Assembly (NCBI GenBank): GCA_001885315.1
Contig: MLPZ01000001.1
Span: 124,001 to 188,000, forward strand
Direction: 5' to 3'
Source of the DNA: Treponema sp. CETP13
Lineage (GTDB): Bacteria > Spirochaetota > Spirochaetia > Treponematales > Treponemataceae
DNA length: 64,000 nt
This document shows positions 16,732 to 25,867 of the stretch, piece after piece; positions within the stretch are counted from its first letter, which is position 1, and each line of letters begins with the position of its first letter. The position numbers were made by a program, and so were the translations under genes. The notes under the pieces were generated by a model that made no database searches, was not told the origin of the DNA, and saw nothing but the letters and a program-made list of their open reading frames with translations.

Positions 16732-17968
16732 TATAATTGTAGGCCTCGATATTGGAACAGCTAATATAAGAGTTGTGATTGGCGAAATTTCAGAGGACAA
16801 AAAATTACTTATTACCGGCATAGGTACGTCCGTTTCTACAGGTTTAAGAAATGGGCTTATTGTAAATATTGAAGCAACTGTTCAATCTATAAAAAAGGCT
16901 GTTGAAGCTGCTGAGTTAATGGCAGGGCAAGAAGTAGAAAATTGTTATACTGCTATTGGTGGTGATCAAATAGAAAGCCTTATTTCTAAAGGAATTGTGG
17001 CGATAACTTCAAAAGGGCGTGGAAGCCGTGAGATTACAGAAAGTGATATTGATCGTGTAATAGAAGCAGCAAAAGCGGTAAATATTCCGTTAGATAGGCA
17101 AATTTTACATGTAGTTCCTCGATCTTATATTGTAGATGGGCAAAAAGGGTTTAAGAATCCAATAAATATGTTAGGTGTGCGTTTGGAAGCAGAAGCCTGT
17201 ATTTTTACAAGTTCAGGGACCTCGATGCAAAATTTTTTACGTTGCGCTACACGAGCTGGATATCAAATAAATGGTGTTATGCTTAAAACTCTTGCCATTG
17301 CCCAAGCTGTCCTGACAGAAGATGAAAAAGAATTAGGTTCTCTAATTATAGATTTGGGCGCTGGAACAACAGATGCGTTGGTTTTTAGTGATGGTTCCCC
17401 GTTGTGTGCGGTATCTGTTCCTGCTGGTGGAATTCATGTTACCAATGATATTTCTTTAGTAAAAGGGGTTTCATTTGAGACAGCTGAAAAAATAAAAAAA
17501 ACAAATGGTTGTTGTTGGGAATCCCTTGTTGATAAGGAAGATGTAATTATTATTCCAGGCATTGCAGGTAACGCTCCTCGTGAAATAAGTCGTAAAGAAA
17601 TTGCGATTATTATTCAATCGAGAGTAGAAGAAATATTAGAGATGCTTATAAAAAAGATGCCGCAACAAGCGAAAAAACAGGAATTAAATGGAAGTGTTAT
17701 TCTTTCTGGTGGGGGAGCTCTCATGACCGGAATTACAGAACTGGCTATTCATATATTTAAAACAGAAAATGTTAGAATAGCTCGGCCAGGTAATTATGGT
17801 GGATTGGTAGAAAAATATCGAAGTCCAGAGTTTGCGACTGCAATAGGTTTGTTAGTAGAAAATAAACAAAATTTAGAAAATAGTGTAGTTGACAATTCGC
17901 ATAAAAAGCGAAAGAGTGAAAAATCTTCATTAAGTGTGGTAAAAAACTTTTTTAATGAGTTTTTTTAG
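16724..17968 (+). CDS. ftsA: FtsA actin-like division protein
   Basis: ATP-binding actin homologue that tethers FtsZ to the membrane. N-terminal phosphate-1 motif VGLDIGTANIRVVIGE, the SHS2/1C region GGDQIESLISKGIVAI, phosphate-2 IIDLGAGTTDALVF, and LSGGGALMTGITELA. The C-terminus KKRKSEKSSLSVVKNFFNEFF is a good amphipathic membrane-targeting helix. The start is taken as TTG 16724: GGAGG at 16711-16715 sits 8 bases upstream, and the protein then begins LSNIIVGLDIG like other FtsA proteins. An in-frame ATG at 16670 lies well inside ftsQ and would add 18 unrelated residues. Confidence 0.95.
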   Translation: MSNIIVGLDIGTANIRVVIGEISEDKKLLITGIGTSVSTGLRNGLIVNIEATVQSIKKAVEAAELMAGQEVENCYTAIGGDQIESLISKGIVAITSKGRGSREITESDIDRVIEAAKAVNIPLDRQILHVVPRSYIVDGQKGFKNPINMLGVRLEAEACIFTSSGTSMQNFLRCATRAGYQINGVMLKTLAIAQAVLTEDEKELGSLIIDLGAGTTDALVFSDGSPLCAVSVPAGGIHVTNDISLVKGVSFETAEKIKKTNGCCWESLVDKEDVIIIPGIAGNAPREISRKEIAIIIQSRVEEILEMLIKKMPQQAKKQELNGSVILSGGGALMTGITELAIHIFKTENVRIARPGNYGGLVEKYRSPEFATAIGLLVENKQNLENSVVDNSHKKRKSEKSSLSVVKNFFNEFF

Positions 17969-17979
17969 GAAATTATTAG

Positions 17980-18009
17980 CTCCCAGGGTGGGGTAATCTG
18001 GGGGAGGAG
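17980..18009 (+). promoter_or_regulatory. hairpin overlapping the ftsZ ribosome-binding site
   Basis: CTCCCAG (17980-17986) can pair with CTGGG...GAG (17998-18006) immediately before and within GGAGGAG (18003-18009), the ftsZ Shine-Dalgarno. This could damp ftsZ translation; no terminator T-run follows. Confidence 0.4.
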
Positions 18010-18016
18010 TTATAAA

Positions 18017-19306
18017 ATGATGGATTTATCAATAATGGATAATCATGAAGCTAGTCCGACAGTTATTAAAGTAATCGGTGCTGGCGGTGGTGGATCTAAC
18101 GCAGTGAATCGAATGATTGATGCTGGTATTAAAGGTGTAGAGTTTATTGTAGCTAATACAGATTTACAAGCTTTAAATCATTCTAATGCTTCCGAAAAGA
18201 TTGGAATTGGACAAAAATTAACAGGTGGTCTTGGAGCTGGAGGAAAACCAGAGATTGGTGAAGCTGCTGCAGAAGAAGACAAAGAAAATATTGCGAACAT
18301 CCTAAAAGATGCAGATATGGTATTTGTTACAGCTGGTATGGGTGGTGGTACTGGAACAGGAGCTGCTCCAGTTATTGCTCGTATTGCTCGAGAACAAGGA
18401 GCTCTTACCGTAGGAGTCGTTACTAAGCCTTTTCACTTCGAAGGTAAAAAGAAGATGATTTTTGCCGAAGAAGGTATAGAAAAGCTGCATGCAGAAGTAG
18501 ATACTCTTATTGTTATTCCAAACCAGAACTTGCTATCTATTGTCGATAAAAATACACCAATAAAACAAGCCTATTTAGTTGCTGATGATGTACTTAGACA
18601 AGGTGTTCAAGGAATTTCAGATTTAATTACACAACCTGGCGAAGTAAATATTGATTTTGCTGATGTTCGAACAACAATGGAAGGTAAAGGTGATGCAATA
18701 CTAGGAATTGGTGTTGGTAGTGGTGAAAATAGAGCTATTGATGCTGCAACTACCTCTATAAGTAATCCTCTTCTTGAAGATTCTCATATTGAAGGCGCTA
18801 AAAATATTCTTATTCATATTACTTGTGGTGAAACTCTTACGCTTGCAGAAACGAGTGAAATTGTTGAATTAGTTGGAGAGACCGCTGATCCTGATGTTCA
18901 TATTATTTACGGGCAAACAATAGATGAAAGTATGGGTGAAGATGTCTCTGTCACTGTTATAGCAACAGGCTTTATGGATGCAGTTAATAAACGCAAACAA
19001 GAACAACAGTCTGCAGATACCAGTGCCTCAACTGAAAAAAATGAGATTCCATCGATAAATAAAAATCTTGTTTCTTTTAGTCAATGGGATTCTATTAATA
19101 AATCTGATACTGACAGACATAATACTGTTGCTAAAAGTTCTGTAGATAAAACATATGTTCACGAATCTAAATTAGAATCTTTAACAGAAAATCGAGATAA
19201 ACTTAATACCGAAAAAAAAGTTAAAATGCAAAATCCAGGTATTGATAATGATTTAGATATTCCTGCTGTTTATCGCAAAAATAGAATTTGTTTAGGTGAT
19301 GATTAA
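18017..19306 (+). CDS. ftsZ: cell division GTPase FtsZ
   Basis: Tubulin-like GTPase that forms the Z ring. [18 protein letters not shown] near the N-terminus, the tubulin signature [10 protein letters not shown] (about residue 109), [13 protein letters not shown], and [22 protein letters not shown]. The core ends near residue 315, followed by a variable linker of about 90 residues and a conserved tail [12 protein letters not shown] (FtsA-binding peptide) plus a few acidic residues. Length 429. The start is ATG 18017 with GGAGGAG 7 bases upstream. It ends the dcw cluster. Confidence 0.98.
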   Translation: MMDLSIMDNHEASPTVIKVIGAGGGGSNAVNRMIDAGIKGVEFIVANTDLQALNHSNASEKIGIGQKLTGGLGAGGKPEIGEAAAEEDKENIANILKDADMVFVTAGMGGGTGTGAAPVIARIAREQGALTVGVVTKPFHFEGKKKMIFAEEGIEKLHAEVDTLIVIPNQNLLSIVDKNTPIKQAYLVADDVLRQGVQGISDLITQPGEVNIDFADVRTTMEGKGDAILGIGVGSGENRAIDAATTSISNPLLEDSHIEGAKNILIHITCGETLTLAETSEIVELVGETADPDVHIIYGQTIDESMGEDVSVTVIATGFMDAVNKRKQEQQSADTSASTEKNEIPSINKNLVSFSQWDSINKSDTDRHNTVAKSSVDKTYVHESKLESLTENRDKLNTEKKVKMQNPGIDNDLDIPAVYRKNRICLGDD

Positions 19307-19321
19307 AAAAAAAGCAAACCT

Positions 19322-20218
19322 ATGAATGATATGTATGCTGTATTAGATACTTATTATGCTGATATTCTGACTGTCGAGCGAGATTCTTTGCTCACAGCAG
19401 AGACATATAGGCTTGCTGTAATTGAATTTTTTAATTGGTGCAAAAAAGAACAAATAGACTACAAAAATATTAATGTTAAAGATTTATTGCATTATCTCGT
19501 CTGGCGAAAAACATCTGTTAATGAATTAACAATAGCAAAAGACATTTCAGCCTTGCGTTCCTTTGGTTCCTATTTGTGTAGACTTGGGATATGGACAGAA
19601 AATTATGCATTGTTATTACAAAGACCTCGTGCAAAAAGATCATTGCCTAGGGTTCTTAGTGTCGCTCAGATTGATGAATTGCTTGCTGCTATAGATACTT
19701 CAAAACCAGTTGGTGTGCGGGATAGAGCTTTGTTTGAGCTTATTTATTCTTCGGGGTTACGAATAAGTGAAGCTTCTAATCTTCTTTTACAAAAAGTACA
19801 TTTAAAAGATCATCTTCTTTGGGTTCATGGAAAAGGTGATAAAGAACGGCTTGTTCCTTTTGGATTGCAGGCAGAAAAATATTTGCATTTATGGTTAAAT
19901 GGTTCACGTCAAAAATTAGTAAAAAATAAAAATGTTCCGTGGTTGTTTGTAAATTATAAGGGAGAACAACTTTCCAGAAAAGGTATCTGGAAAAAATTTA
20001 GGATACTTGAAGACAAAACAGGCATTGATGCAAAAGTTCATACTCTTCGTCATTCTTTTGCTACACATCTTTTGGCAGGAGGTGCTGATTTACGAACAGT
20101 CCAAGAACTTCTTGGGCATTCAGACCTTTCTACTACACAAATATATACCCATATAGACAACGAACAATTAAGAGACTATTATAAAGAGTACTTTCCTAGT
20201 CATAGTGAGGACAAATAG
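19322..20218 (+). CDS. xerD: tyrosine recombinase, XerD type
   Basis: Site-specific recombinase for chromosome dimer resolution. All catalytic residues are visible: Arg in SSGLRISEA, Lys in HGKGDKERLVP, HTLRHSFATHLL (H-X-X-R), GHSDLSTTQIYTH with the final His and nucleophilic Tyr. N-terminal SAM-like domain spans about residues 1-105. GHSDLSTTQIYTHI is closest to XerD. 298 residues. Sixteen bases after ftsZ with no clear terminator, so it may share the dcw transcript. A second recombinase of the same family lies at 24313. Confidence 0.9.
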   Translation: MNDMYAVLDTYYADILTVERDSLLTAETYRLAVIEFFNWCKKEQIDYKNINVKDLLHYLVWRKTSVNELTIAKDISALRSFGSYLCRLGIWTENYALLLQRPRAKRSLPRVLSVAQIDELLAAIDTSKPVGVRDRALFELIYSSGLRISEASNLLLQKVHLKDHLLWVHGKGDKERLVPFGLQAEKYLHLWLNGSRQKLVKNKNVPWLFVNYKGEQLSRKGIWKKFRILEDKTGIDAKVHTLRHSFATHLLAGGADLRTVQELLGHSDLSTTQIYTHIDNEQLRDYYKEYFPSHSEDK

Positions 20219-20242
20219 AAGTTTATTAAAAGGGGTTTGTTT

Positions 20243-21013
20243 ATGAATAATTCTAATAAAGTAACTTGTAAAAAATCATTTTTGTATACCGGATTTTTTA
20301 TTTTTCTTATAATTACAACAGGATTTGCTGTTTCAACAACTTTTATTAGTTGCAATAAAAATGGGGCTAGTAATTATTTAGAGTTAGAAAAAAATGTAAA
20401 AAATCCTACAACAATTGAAGAATATGAAAATGCTATAGCGGCTCATGATGATAGAATACAAGAAATAATTGATATCGAGAGCAAAACTGGGGTTTGGTAT
20501 AAAATATTAGGTTCAAAATATTTAGATAAAAAAATGTACGGAAAGGCTCTAGAAAGTTTTAAGATGGCAATTCAGTATTATCCAGACAATGCCAATTTAT
20601 ATTATTATGTTGGTGTTTGTGCTGGGTATATGGCAAAAGCTTCATTAGATTTTGATGCAAATGGATCTAATTCTATACAAAAAAACTATTTGGCTCTTGC
20701 TGAAAGTTCGTATTTGCAAGCTATTCAATTTAATCCTTCGTATACAAGGGCTTTGTATGCAATTGGAGTTTTGTATGTTTTTGAGCTTAATAAACCTCAA
20801 CTGGCAATTTCTTATTTAAATAGATTGTTAACGGTAGAGTCAAAAAATCTAGATGGAATGATGGTTCTTGCGCGTGCATATTATGTTACTGGAGATAACG
20901 ATAAAGCTGTCGCCATGTATGATTCAGTAATAAAAGAAACTTCAGATGCTAATAGAAAGACCGAGGCAGAAAACAATAAAAGAATTGTGCTTGATCAAGC
21001 TTATAACAATTAG
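20243..21013 (+). CDS. TPR-containing lipoprotein
   Basis: Lipoprotein signal: a basic N-terminus, hydrophobic stretch SFLYTGFFIFLIITTGFA, then TTFISC with the lipidated Cys near residue 36 (spirochaete lipoboxes are looser than the enterobacterial one). The mature part has tetratricopeptide repeats: KMYGKALESFKMAIQYYPDNANLYYYVG, SYLQAIQFNPSYTRALYAIGVLY, PQLAISYLNRLLTVESKN and DNDKAVAMYDSVIKE. Likely a periplasmic scaffold; partner unknown. The start is ATG 20243 after AAAAGGGG, not TTG 20237. A homologous position in Treponema pallidum (between ftsZ/xerD and dprA) also holds a TPR protein, from memory. Confidence 0.75.
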   Translation: MNNSNKVTCKKSFLYTGFFIFLIITTGFAVSTTFISCNKNGASNYLELEKNVKNPTTIEEYENAIAAHDDRIQEIIDIESKTGVWYKILGSKYLDKKMYGKALESFKMAIQYYPDNANLYYYVGVCAGYMAKASLDFDANGSNSIQKNYLALAESSYLQAIQFNPSYTRALYAIGVLYVFELNKPQLAISYLNRLLTVESKNLDGMMVLARAYYVTGDNDKAVAMYDSVIKETSDANRKTEAENNKRIVLDQAYNN

Positions 21014-21022
21014 GAAAAACAT

Positions 21023-22021
21023 GTGGATAATAAGTATTTATTGCGTCTTGCTCTCTGCAGAATGCCATTTCTAACGCTCAGAGAAAAAAAACTTCTTGAA
21101 AATAAACTTGACACAATCGATGACCTTGCGTTACTTTCTAAAAAAGAGCTTTCGGAAATGGTTGGTAGAGTGGTTCGATCTACACTCTTTAAACCTGATA
21201 CTATACAAAAGCGAATCGAAAGAGATTGTAAAATAATGCATTCTTTTCATATTGGGGTTGTTTTTTTAGACGAAAAAAAATATCCTTCTTTATTAAAAGA
21301 AGTGTATAAGCCTCCATATGCCCTTTTTTATCGTGGTAATGCAGAGGTTTTAAGTATGCCTTCTGTTGGAGTTGTTGGAACAAGACGAGCAACCGGACAA
21401 GGACGCAAACATGCAATGAAGTTTTCGAAAGAACTGGCTGAACAGAATTATTGTGTTGTTTCAGGACTTGCATTTGGAATTGATGCTGCAGCTCATACTG
21501 GAGCCTTAAGTGCCAAAATTGCGACTACAGATGGAAAAGGTTTTAGTAATGGTAAAACAGTTGCTATACTAGGTAGTGGACCTGATGTAATACGACCTGC
21601 ATTGAATGGGAAAATTGCATCTCAGATTCTAGAGAAGGGTGGATGTATAGCAAGTGAGTATCCTCCAGAGGAAAAACCTCAAAAATGGCACTATCCGCAA
21701 CGTAACAGAATTATTTCTGGATTATCACAGGCAATAACTGTTATTGAAGCACCTCCCGCGTCGGGAGCTCTTATTACTGCAGATTTTGCAATTGAACAAA
21801 ATCGAGATTTGTTTTTTCATTCAAGAGCTCTTGAATATGAACAAATTATGCAGATTCCGGTAAACCCGGCAAATAGTAAAAAAGCTCTTAGTATGAGAGT
21901 TTCTAAATATGTGAATGAAGGTGCCCCGGTTGTAAATTCTGCCGGAGATGTACTAACGTTGCTAAAAAAAAGCAATGAATCTAAAATTGTTCAGCAAAGT
22001 CTGGATTTTGGAGATAAATGA
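21023..22021 (+). CDS. dprA: DNA-processing protein DprA (Smf)
   Basis: Loads RecA on single-stranded DNA during uptake and transformation. Rossmann-like core: LPKKYPSLLKEV-type lead-in (EKKYPSLLKEVYKPPYALFYRGN), VGVVGTRRATGQGRK, VVSGLAFGIDAAAHTGAL, AILGSGPDVIRPALN, SEYPPEEKPQKWHYPQRNRIISGLS, and VIEAPPASGALITADFAIEQNRDLF. 332 residues. Start is GTG 21023, 7 bases after AGGA. Other competence genes are not visible, so a repair role is equally possible. Overlaps topA start by 4 bases. Confidence 0.93.
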   Translation: MDNKYLLRLALCRMPFLTLREKKLLENKLDTIDDLALLSKKELSEMVGRVVRSTLFKPDTIQKRIERDCKIMHSFHIGVVFLDEKKYPSLLKEVYKPPYALFYRGNAEVLSMPSVGVVGTRRATGQGRKHAMKFSKELAEQNYCVVSGLAFGIDAAAHTGALSAKIATTDGKGFSNGKTVAILGSGPDVIRPALNGKIASQILEKGGCIASEYPPEEKPQKWHYPQRNRIISGLSQAITVIEAPPASGALITADFAIEQNRDLFFHSRALEYEQIMQIPVNPANSKKALSMRVSKYVNEGAPVVNSAGDVLTLLKKSNESKIVQQSLDFGDK

Positions 22022-24267
22022 TGGCAAACTCTGAGAATGCAACTGTAGGAAAAATATCTGAGAAAGAAACAACGGCTCAAATCGCCACGGCGAAAAAAAA
22101 GTCGAAAAAGACTAAAACCAAAAAAAAAGGCACAAAAAGTAAAAAAATGCAACGAAAAACTTTGGTTATAGTTGAATCTCCTGCTAAGGCAAAAACAATC
22201 GAAAAATATCTTGGTCGTGGATATACTGTAAAGGCTAGCATGGGGCATCTCATCGATTTACCAAAATCTCGTATAGCAATTGATGTAGATAACAATTTTC
22301 AACCTGATTATATAACTGTACGAGGGCGTGCAAGTATATTAAAAGATTTACAAAAAGAAGCAAAAAAATCGACAGAAGTTTTGCTTGCCTCTGATAACGA
22401 CCGAGAAGGGGAGGCAATTGCCTGGCATTTAAATAATGCTATTTCACCAAAAACAAATGCAGAAATAAAACGTATAGTTTTTAATGAAATCACGCCTGTT
22501 GCAATAAAAAATGCAGTAAAAGAGCCTTCTGAAATAAATGATTTTCTGGTTAATGCTCAAAAAGCACGACGAGTTCTCGATCGTCTTGTAGGATATAATT
22601 TATCACCTCTTTTGTGGAAAAAAGTAAAGAACGGTTTGAGTGCTGGCCGTGTTCAGTCTGTTGCTCTTCGATTAATTTGTGAGCGCGAAGCAGAAGTCGA
22701 AAACTTTATACCGGTAGAATACTGGAGTTTGGAGGCTGATTTTAAGCGTGGTAGACAAAGCTTTACAGCGCAACTGGTTCAGTATCAAGGTAAAAAAATA
22801 GATTTAAAGAATCAATCTGACGTTCAAAAGATTATTGATAAAATTGGATCTTCGGATTGTATTGTATCAGATATAAAAAGTACAGATAGGACAATAAAAC
22901 CGAAAGCTCCTTTTACTACATCTAAATTACAGCAAGCTTCGGCTAATAAGTTAGGATTTACATCGCGTAAAACAATGCAAATAGCACAACAGTTGTATGA
23001 AGGTGTTGCTATTGGTAAAAGTCGTGTTGGTTTAATAACCTATATGCGTACAGATAGTACACGTATATCTGATACTGCGCTTACAGATGTTAGAGGGTGG
23101 ATAAAAGAACATTTCCCGGATGATTTACCTGAAAATCCTATACATTATTCTGTTGGTAAAAAAGCTCAAGATGCACACGAGGCTATCAGACCTACTTACA
23201 CAAAATATACCCCAGAATATGTTTCAGAATATTTAACCCGTGACCAGTTACGTTTGTATTCAATTATTTGGGAAGCATTTGTATCTAGTCAGATGAAAAA
23301 TGCTAAAAATCAGACAACAAGTGTTGAAATAACAGCAGACGATGCATTGTTTCGTTTGTCTAGCAGAAGAATCGTCGAAAAAGGATTCTACAACGTAATA
23401 AAACTTTTAAAAAATAAAGAAGATCAATCAAAAGCTCTTCCTTCTTTAACGGTTGGAGAAAAATTAATTCCAGCTCAATTTACTCCTGAGCAACATTTTA
23501 CACAAGGTCCTGCTCGGTATACAGATGCTTCAGTTGTTAAAACTCTTGAGGAAAAAGGTATTGGTAGGCCTTCAACCTATGCTCCTATTATTTCTGTTTT
23601 GCTGGATAGATATTATGTTACTCGTAACAATAAACAGCTTGTTCCTACTGTTCTAGGGCGAATAATAAATGATATTCTTGTAGATTCATTTCCAGAAATT
23701 ATAAATGAGCATTTTACTGTTGAAGTTGAAAATAAACTTGATTTAGTTGAAGCTGGTAAAATTGAATGGCCACAAATTCTTTCAGATTTTTATTTTCCGT
23801 TTAAAGCTCGAGTTGATGAACTTATGGAAAGTCTTGAAAGTGTAAAGGGCACGATGGATGAAGCAACAGACGAAGTTTGTGAAAAATGTGGTGCGCCAAT
23901 GGTAAAAAAACTTGGAAGATTTGGTTATTTTCTTGCTTGTTCAAATTTCCCTCAATGTCATAATACAAAATCTATTCCACTTGCAAAATGTCCTAAATGT
24001 GGTAATGGTGATATTGTTGCACGAAAAACAAAGGGAAAAGGAAAAGAGTTTTATGGTTGTACAAATTATCCTGAATGTGACTTTTTAACCCATTTTAAGC
24101 CAATAAATGCAACTTGTCCTAAATGTGGTTGGTTTATGGTCGAGAAATACGATAAGAAAAACGGTAATTATAAAGCTTGTATAAATCCAGATTGTGATTA
24201 TTTACATTCTGCTGAAGAAGAAATTTTACCTGATGCTTCTGAGTTACAGCCTTTAAAAAAGGATTAA
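22018..24267 (+). CDS. topA: DNA topoisomerase I
   Basis: Type IA topoisomerase that relaxes negative supercoils. The TOPRIM domain starts near residue 47: LVIVESPAKAKTIEKYLG, then SDNDREGEAIAWHL; QSVALRLICEREAEVENF; active-site tyrosine in LITYMRTDSTRISD. Three C-terminal four-cysteine zinc ribbons begin at about residues 620, 660 and 702. Unusually, about 45 residues rich in lysine (20-43, KKKSKKTKTKKKGTKSKK) precede TOPRIM. The ATG at 22018 is supported by GGAG and by overlap with dprA; an internal ATG at 22147 would remove the extension but has no Shine-Dalgarno. Confidence 0.96.
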   Translation: MMANSENATVGKISEKETTAQIATAKKKSKKTKTKKKGTKSKKMQRKTLVIVESPAKAKTIEKYLGRGYTVKASMGHLIDLPKSRIAIDVDNNFQPDYITVRGRASILKDLQKEAKKSTEVLLASDNDREGEAIAWHLNNAISPKTNAEIKRIVFNEITPVAIKNAVKEPSEINDFLVNAQKARRVLDRLVGYNLSPLLWKKVKNGLSAGRVQSVALRLICEREAEVENFIPVEYWSLEADFKRGRQSFTAQLVQYQGKKIDLKNQSDVQKIIDKIGSSDCIVSDIKSTDRTIKPKAPFTTSKLQQASANKLGFTSRKTMQIAQQLYEGVAIGKSRVGLITYMRTDSTRISDTALTDVRGWIKEHFPDDLPENPIHYSVGKKAQDAHEAIRPTYTKYTPEYVSEYLTRDQLRLYSIIWEAFVSSQMKNAKNQTTSVEITADDALFRLSSRRIVEKGFYNVIKLLKNKEDQSKALPSLTVGEKLIPAQFTPEQHFTQGPARYTDASVVKTLEEKGIGRPSTYAPIISVLLDRYYVTRNNKQLVPTVLGRIINDILVDSFPEIINEHFTVEVENKLDLVEAGKIEWPQILSDFYFPFKARVDELMESLESVKGTMDEATDEVCEKCGAPMVKKLGRFGYFLACSNFPQCHNTKSIPLAKCPKCGNGDIVARKTKGKGKEFYGCTNYPECDFLTHFKPINATCPKCGWFMVEKYDKKNGNYKACINPDCDYLHSAEEEILPDASELQPLKKD

Positions 24268-24312
24268 TAATCCATACAAAACAGGATATAGTTTTTTATA
24301 GGGAATTAAATT

Positions 24313-25248
24313 TTGGAAGAGAATAGTTTAAAGAACGTAATAGAAGAATTTTTGGCTTATATTTATGGGGTTCGAAATCTTTCTGTAAATACTGTTTCTG
24401 CATATAGGAATGATCTTTCAAAATTACAAAAATTACTTATAGAAAAAAAAGAATATACTGATTCTTCACAAATAGTAATCTCTGAGGTGTCTATCGAAGA
24501 TTTGCGATATTGTATAGGCAGATTGTCAAAGCAACGTAAATCTGCTGCATCAATAAATCGTTTTATAGCGAGTGTACGAAATTTTTTTGCCTATTGCCAT
24601 CGTTTTAGTTATATTAAAAGCAACGTAGCTCTTGAACTTAAAACGGTAAAAAAAACTATAAAAGTTCCACGTTTTATGTCGACTAACGAAATTAATTCGT
24701 TATGTGTTCAACCACAAGAAAGACATCTTTTATGGGAAACTAGAGATAGATCTTTATTCGAGATGTTGTATTCATCTGGGTGTCGTGTTTCAGAAATAGC
24801 TTCGTTAACTTTAGCTGATTTTTCACCTCAGCGTGATTCGGCAATGATAAAAGGAAAGGGTGGAAAAGATCGTCGGGTGTATTTTTCAGAGGAAGCTGTT
24901 GCTGCATTAAACAAATATTTGCCAGAGCGTAAGGCAACCCTTTTACGGTTAAAAAAAACAACAACAGCTGTTTTTATAAGCCAAAAGGGGACTCATATCA
25001 CTAGTGGTGGAATACAGTATATTGTACGACGCTATTCGTCGATAGAAGGTTCTAATAATCCGGTAACACCGCATGCTTTTCGACATACTTTTGCAACACA
25101 GTTGTTAAACAATGGAGCAAATATTCGTGTGGTGCAGGAATTATTAGGGCATTCAAGTATTAGTACAACACAACGTTATACCCATGTAACTAGCAAAAGT
25201 ATGATAGAAGCTTATAATAAAGCACATCCACATAATAAAGGTAAGTAA
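24313..25248 (+). CDS. xerC: tyrosine recombinase, XerC/CodV type
   Basis: Second Xer recombinase. Catalytic residues: Arg in SSGCRVSEIASL, Lys in KGKGGKDRRVYF, HAFRHTFATQLLNNGANIRVVQELLGHSSISTTQRYTH. The C-terminal MIEAYNKAHPH resembles XerC proteins. Predicted partner of the XerD at 19322. Start is TTG 24313; no in-frame ATG follows until well inside the SAM-like domain, and GGGAATTAAATT is a weak Shine-Dalgarno. It precedes hslV-hslU as codV precedes clpQ-clpY in Bacillus subtilis. Confidence 0.9.
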   Translation: MEENSLKNVIEEFLAYIYGVRNLSVNTVSAYRNDLSKLQKLLIEKKEYTDSSQIVISEVSIEDLRYCIGRLSKQRKSAASINRFIASVRNFFAYCHRFSYIKSNVALELKTVKKTIKVPRFMSTNEINSLCVQPQERHLLWETRDRSLFEMLYSSGCRVSEIASLTLADFSPQRDSAMIKGKGGKDRRVYFSEEAVAALNKYLPERKATLLRLKKTTTAVFISQKGTHITSGGIQYIVRRYSSIEGSNNPVTPHAFRHTFATQLLNNGANIRVVQELLGHSSISTTQRYTHVTSKSMIEAYNKAHPHNKGK

Positions 25249-25315
25249 CTTGTATGTATAACAAGATAATTAAGATTTTTAAAATAAGTATAATATTATA
25301 TTAGGAGTTCTAGAA

Positions 25316-25864
25316 ATGATGTCTAATGATGAAAATAGAATTAGAAGTACAACTGTAATAGCAGTAAAACGCAATGGGCATGTAGCTATGGCTGGTGATG
25401 GGCAAGTTACTCAAGGTAATACAATAATGAAAGGAAATGCACGAAAAGTCCGTACAATGTATGGTGGAAAAGTGCTAACTGGATTTGCTGGATCTACTGC
25501 TGATGCGTTTAATCTTTTTGATAAATTTGAACTTAAATTGCAAGAGTTTTCTGGTGATATTACTCGGGCCGCTGTAGAACTTGCAAAATTGTGGCGAACT
25601 GATAAAGCTCTTCGTAATCTTGAAGCCTTATTGCTTGTAGCAAGTATTGATAAAATTTTGCTTATTTCTGGGAACGGAGATGTTATTGAGCCAGAAAATG
25701 ATGTTCTTGCCATTGGTTCTGGTGGAAATTATGCGTATGCGGCAGCTCTTGCATATTTAGAGACCTCTGAGTTTTCTGCAAAAGAAATAGCAGAGAAAAG
25801 TCTTAATATTGCAGGTCATATCTGTATTTATACAAATGGAAACGTAACCTCGGAGGAACTTTAA
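25316..25864 (+). CDS. hslV: HslV protease subunit
   Basis: Proteasome-like threonine peptidase of the HslUV complex. [28 protein letters not shown] and [20 protein letters not shown] are diagnostic. The mature enzyme should begin at Thr12, so an 11-residue propeptide must be removed; most HslV proteins have only Met or a few residues there. The catalytic-site GSGGNYA and [13 protein letters not shown] are intact. An upstream TATAAT (25289-25294) suggests a local promoter but has no good -35. The gene is followed by hslU after 3 bases. Confidence 0.95.
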   Translation: MMSNDENRIRSTTVIAVKRNGHVAMAGDGQVTQGNTIMKGNARKVRTMYGGKVLTGFAGSTADAFNLFDKFELKLQEFSGDITRAAVELAKLWRTDKALRNLEALLLVASIDKILLISGNGDVIEPENDVLAIGSGGNYAYAAALAYLETSEFSAKEIAEKSLNIAGHICIYTNGNVTSEEL

Positions 25865-25867
25865 GTT

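Noticed and set aside
25270-25294. Strong hslV promoter
   Set aside because: TATAAT is good but there is no -35 at 16-18 bases, so it was only mentioned in the gene entry.
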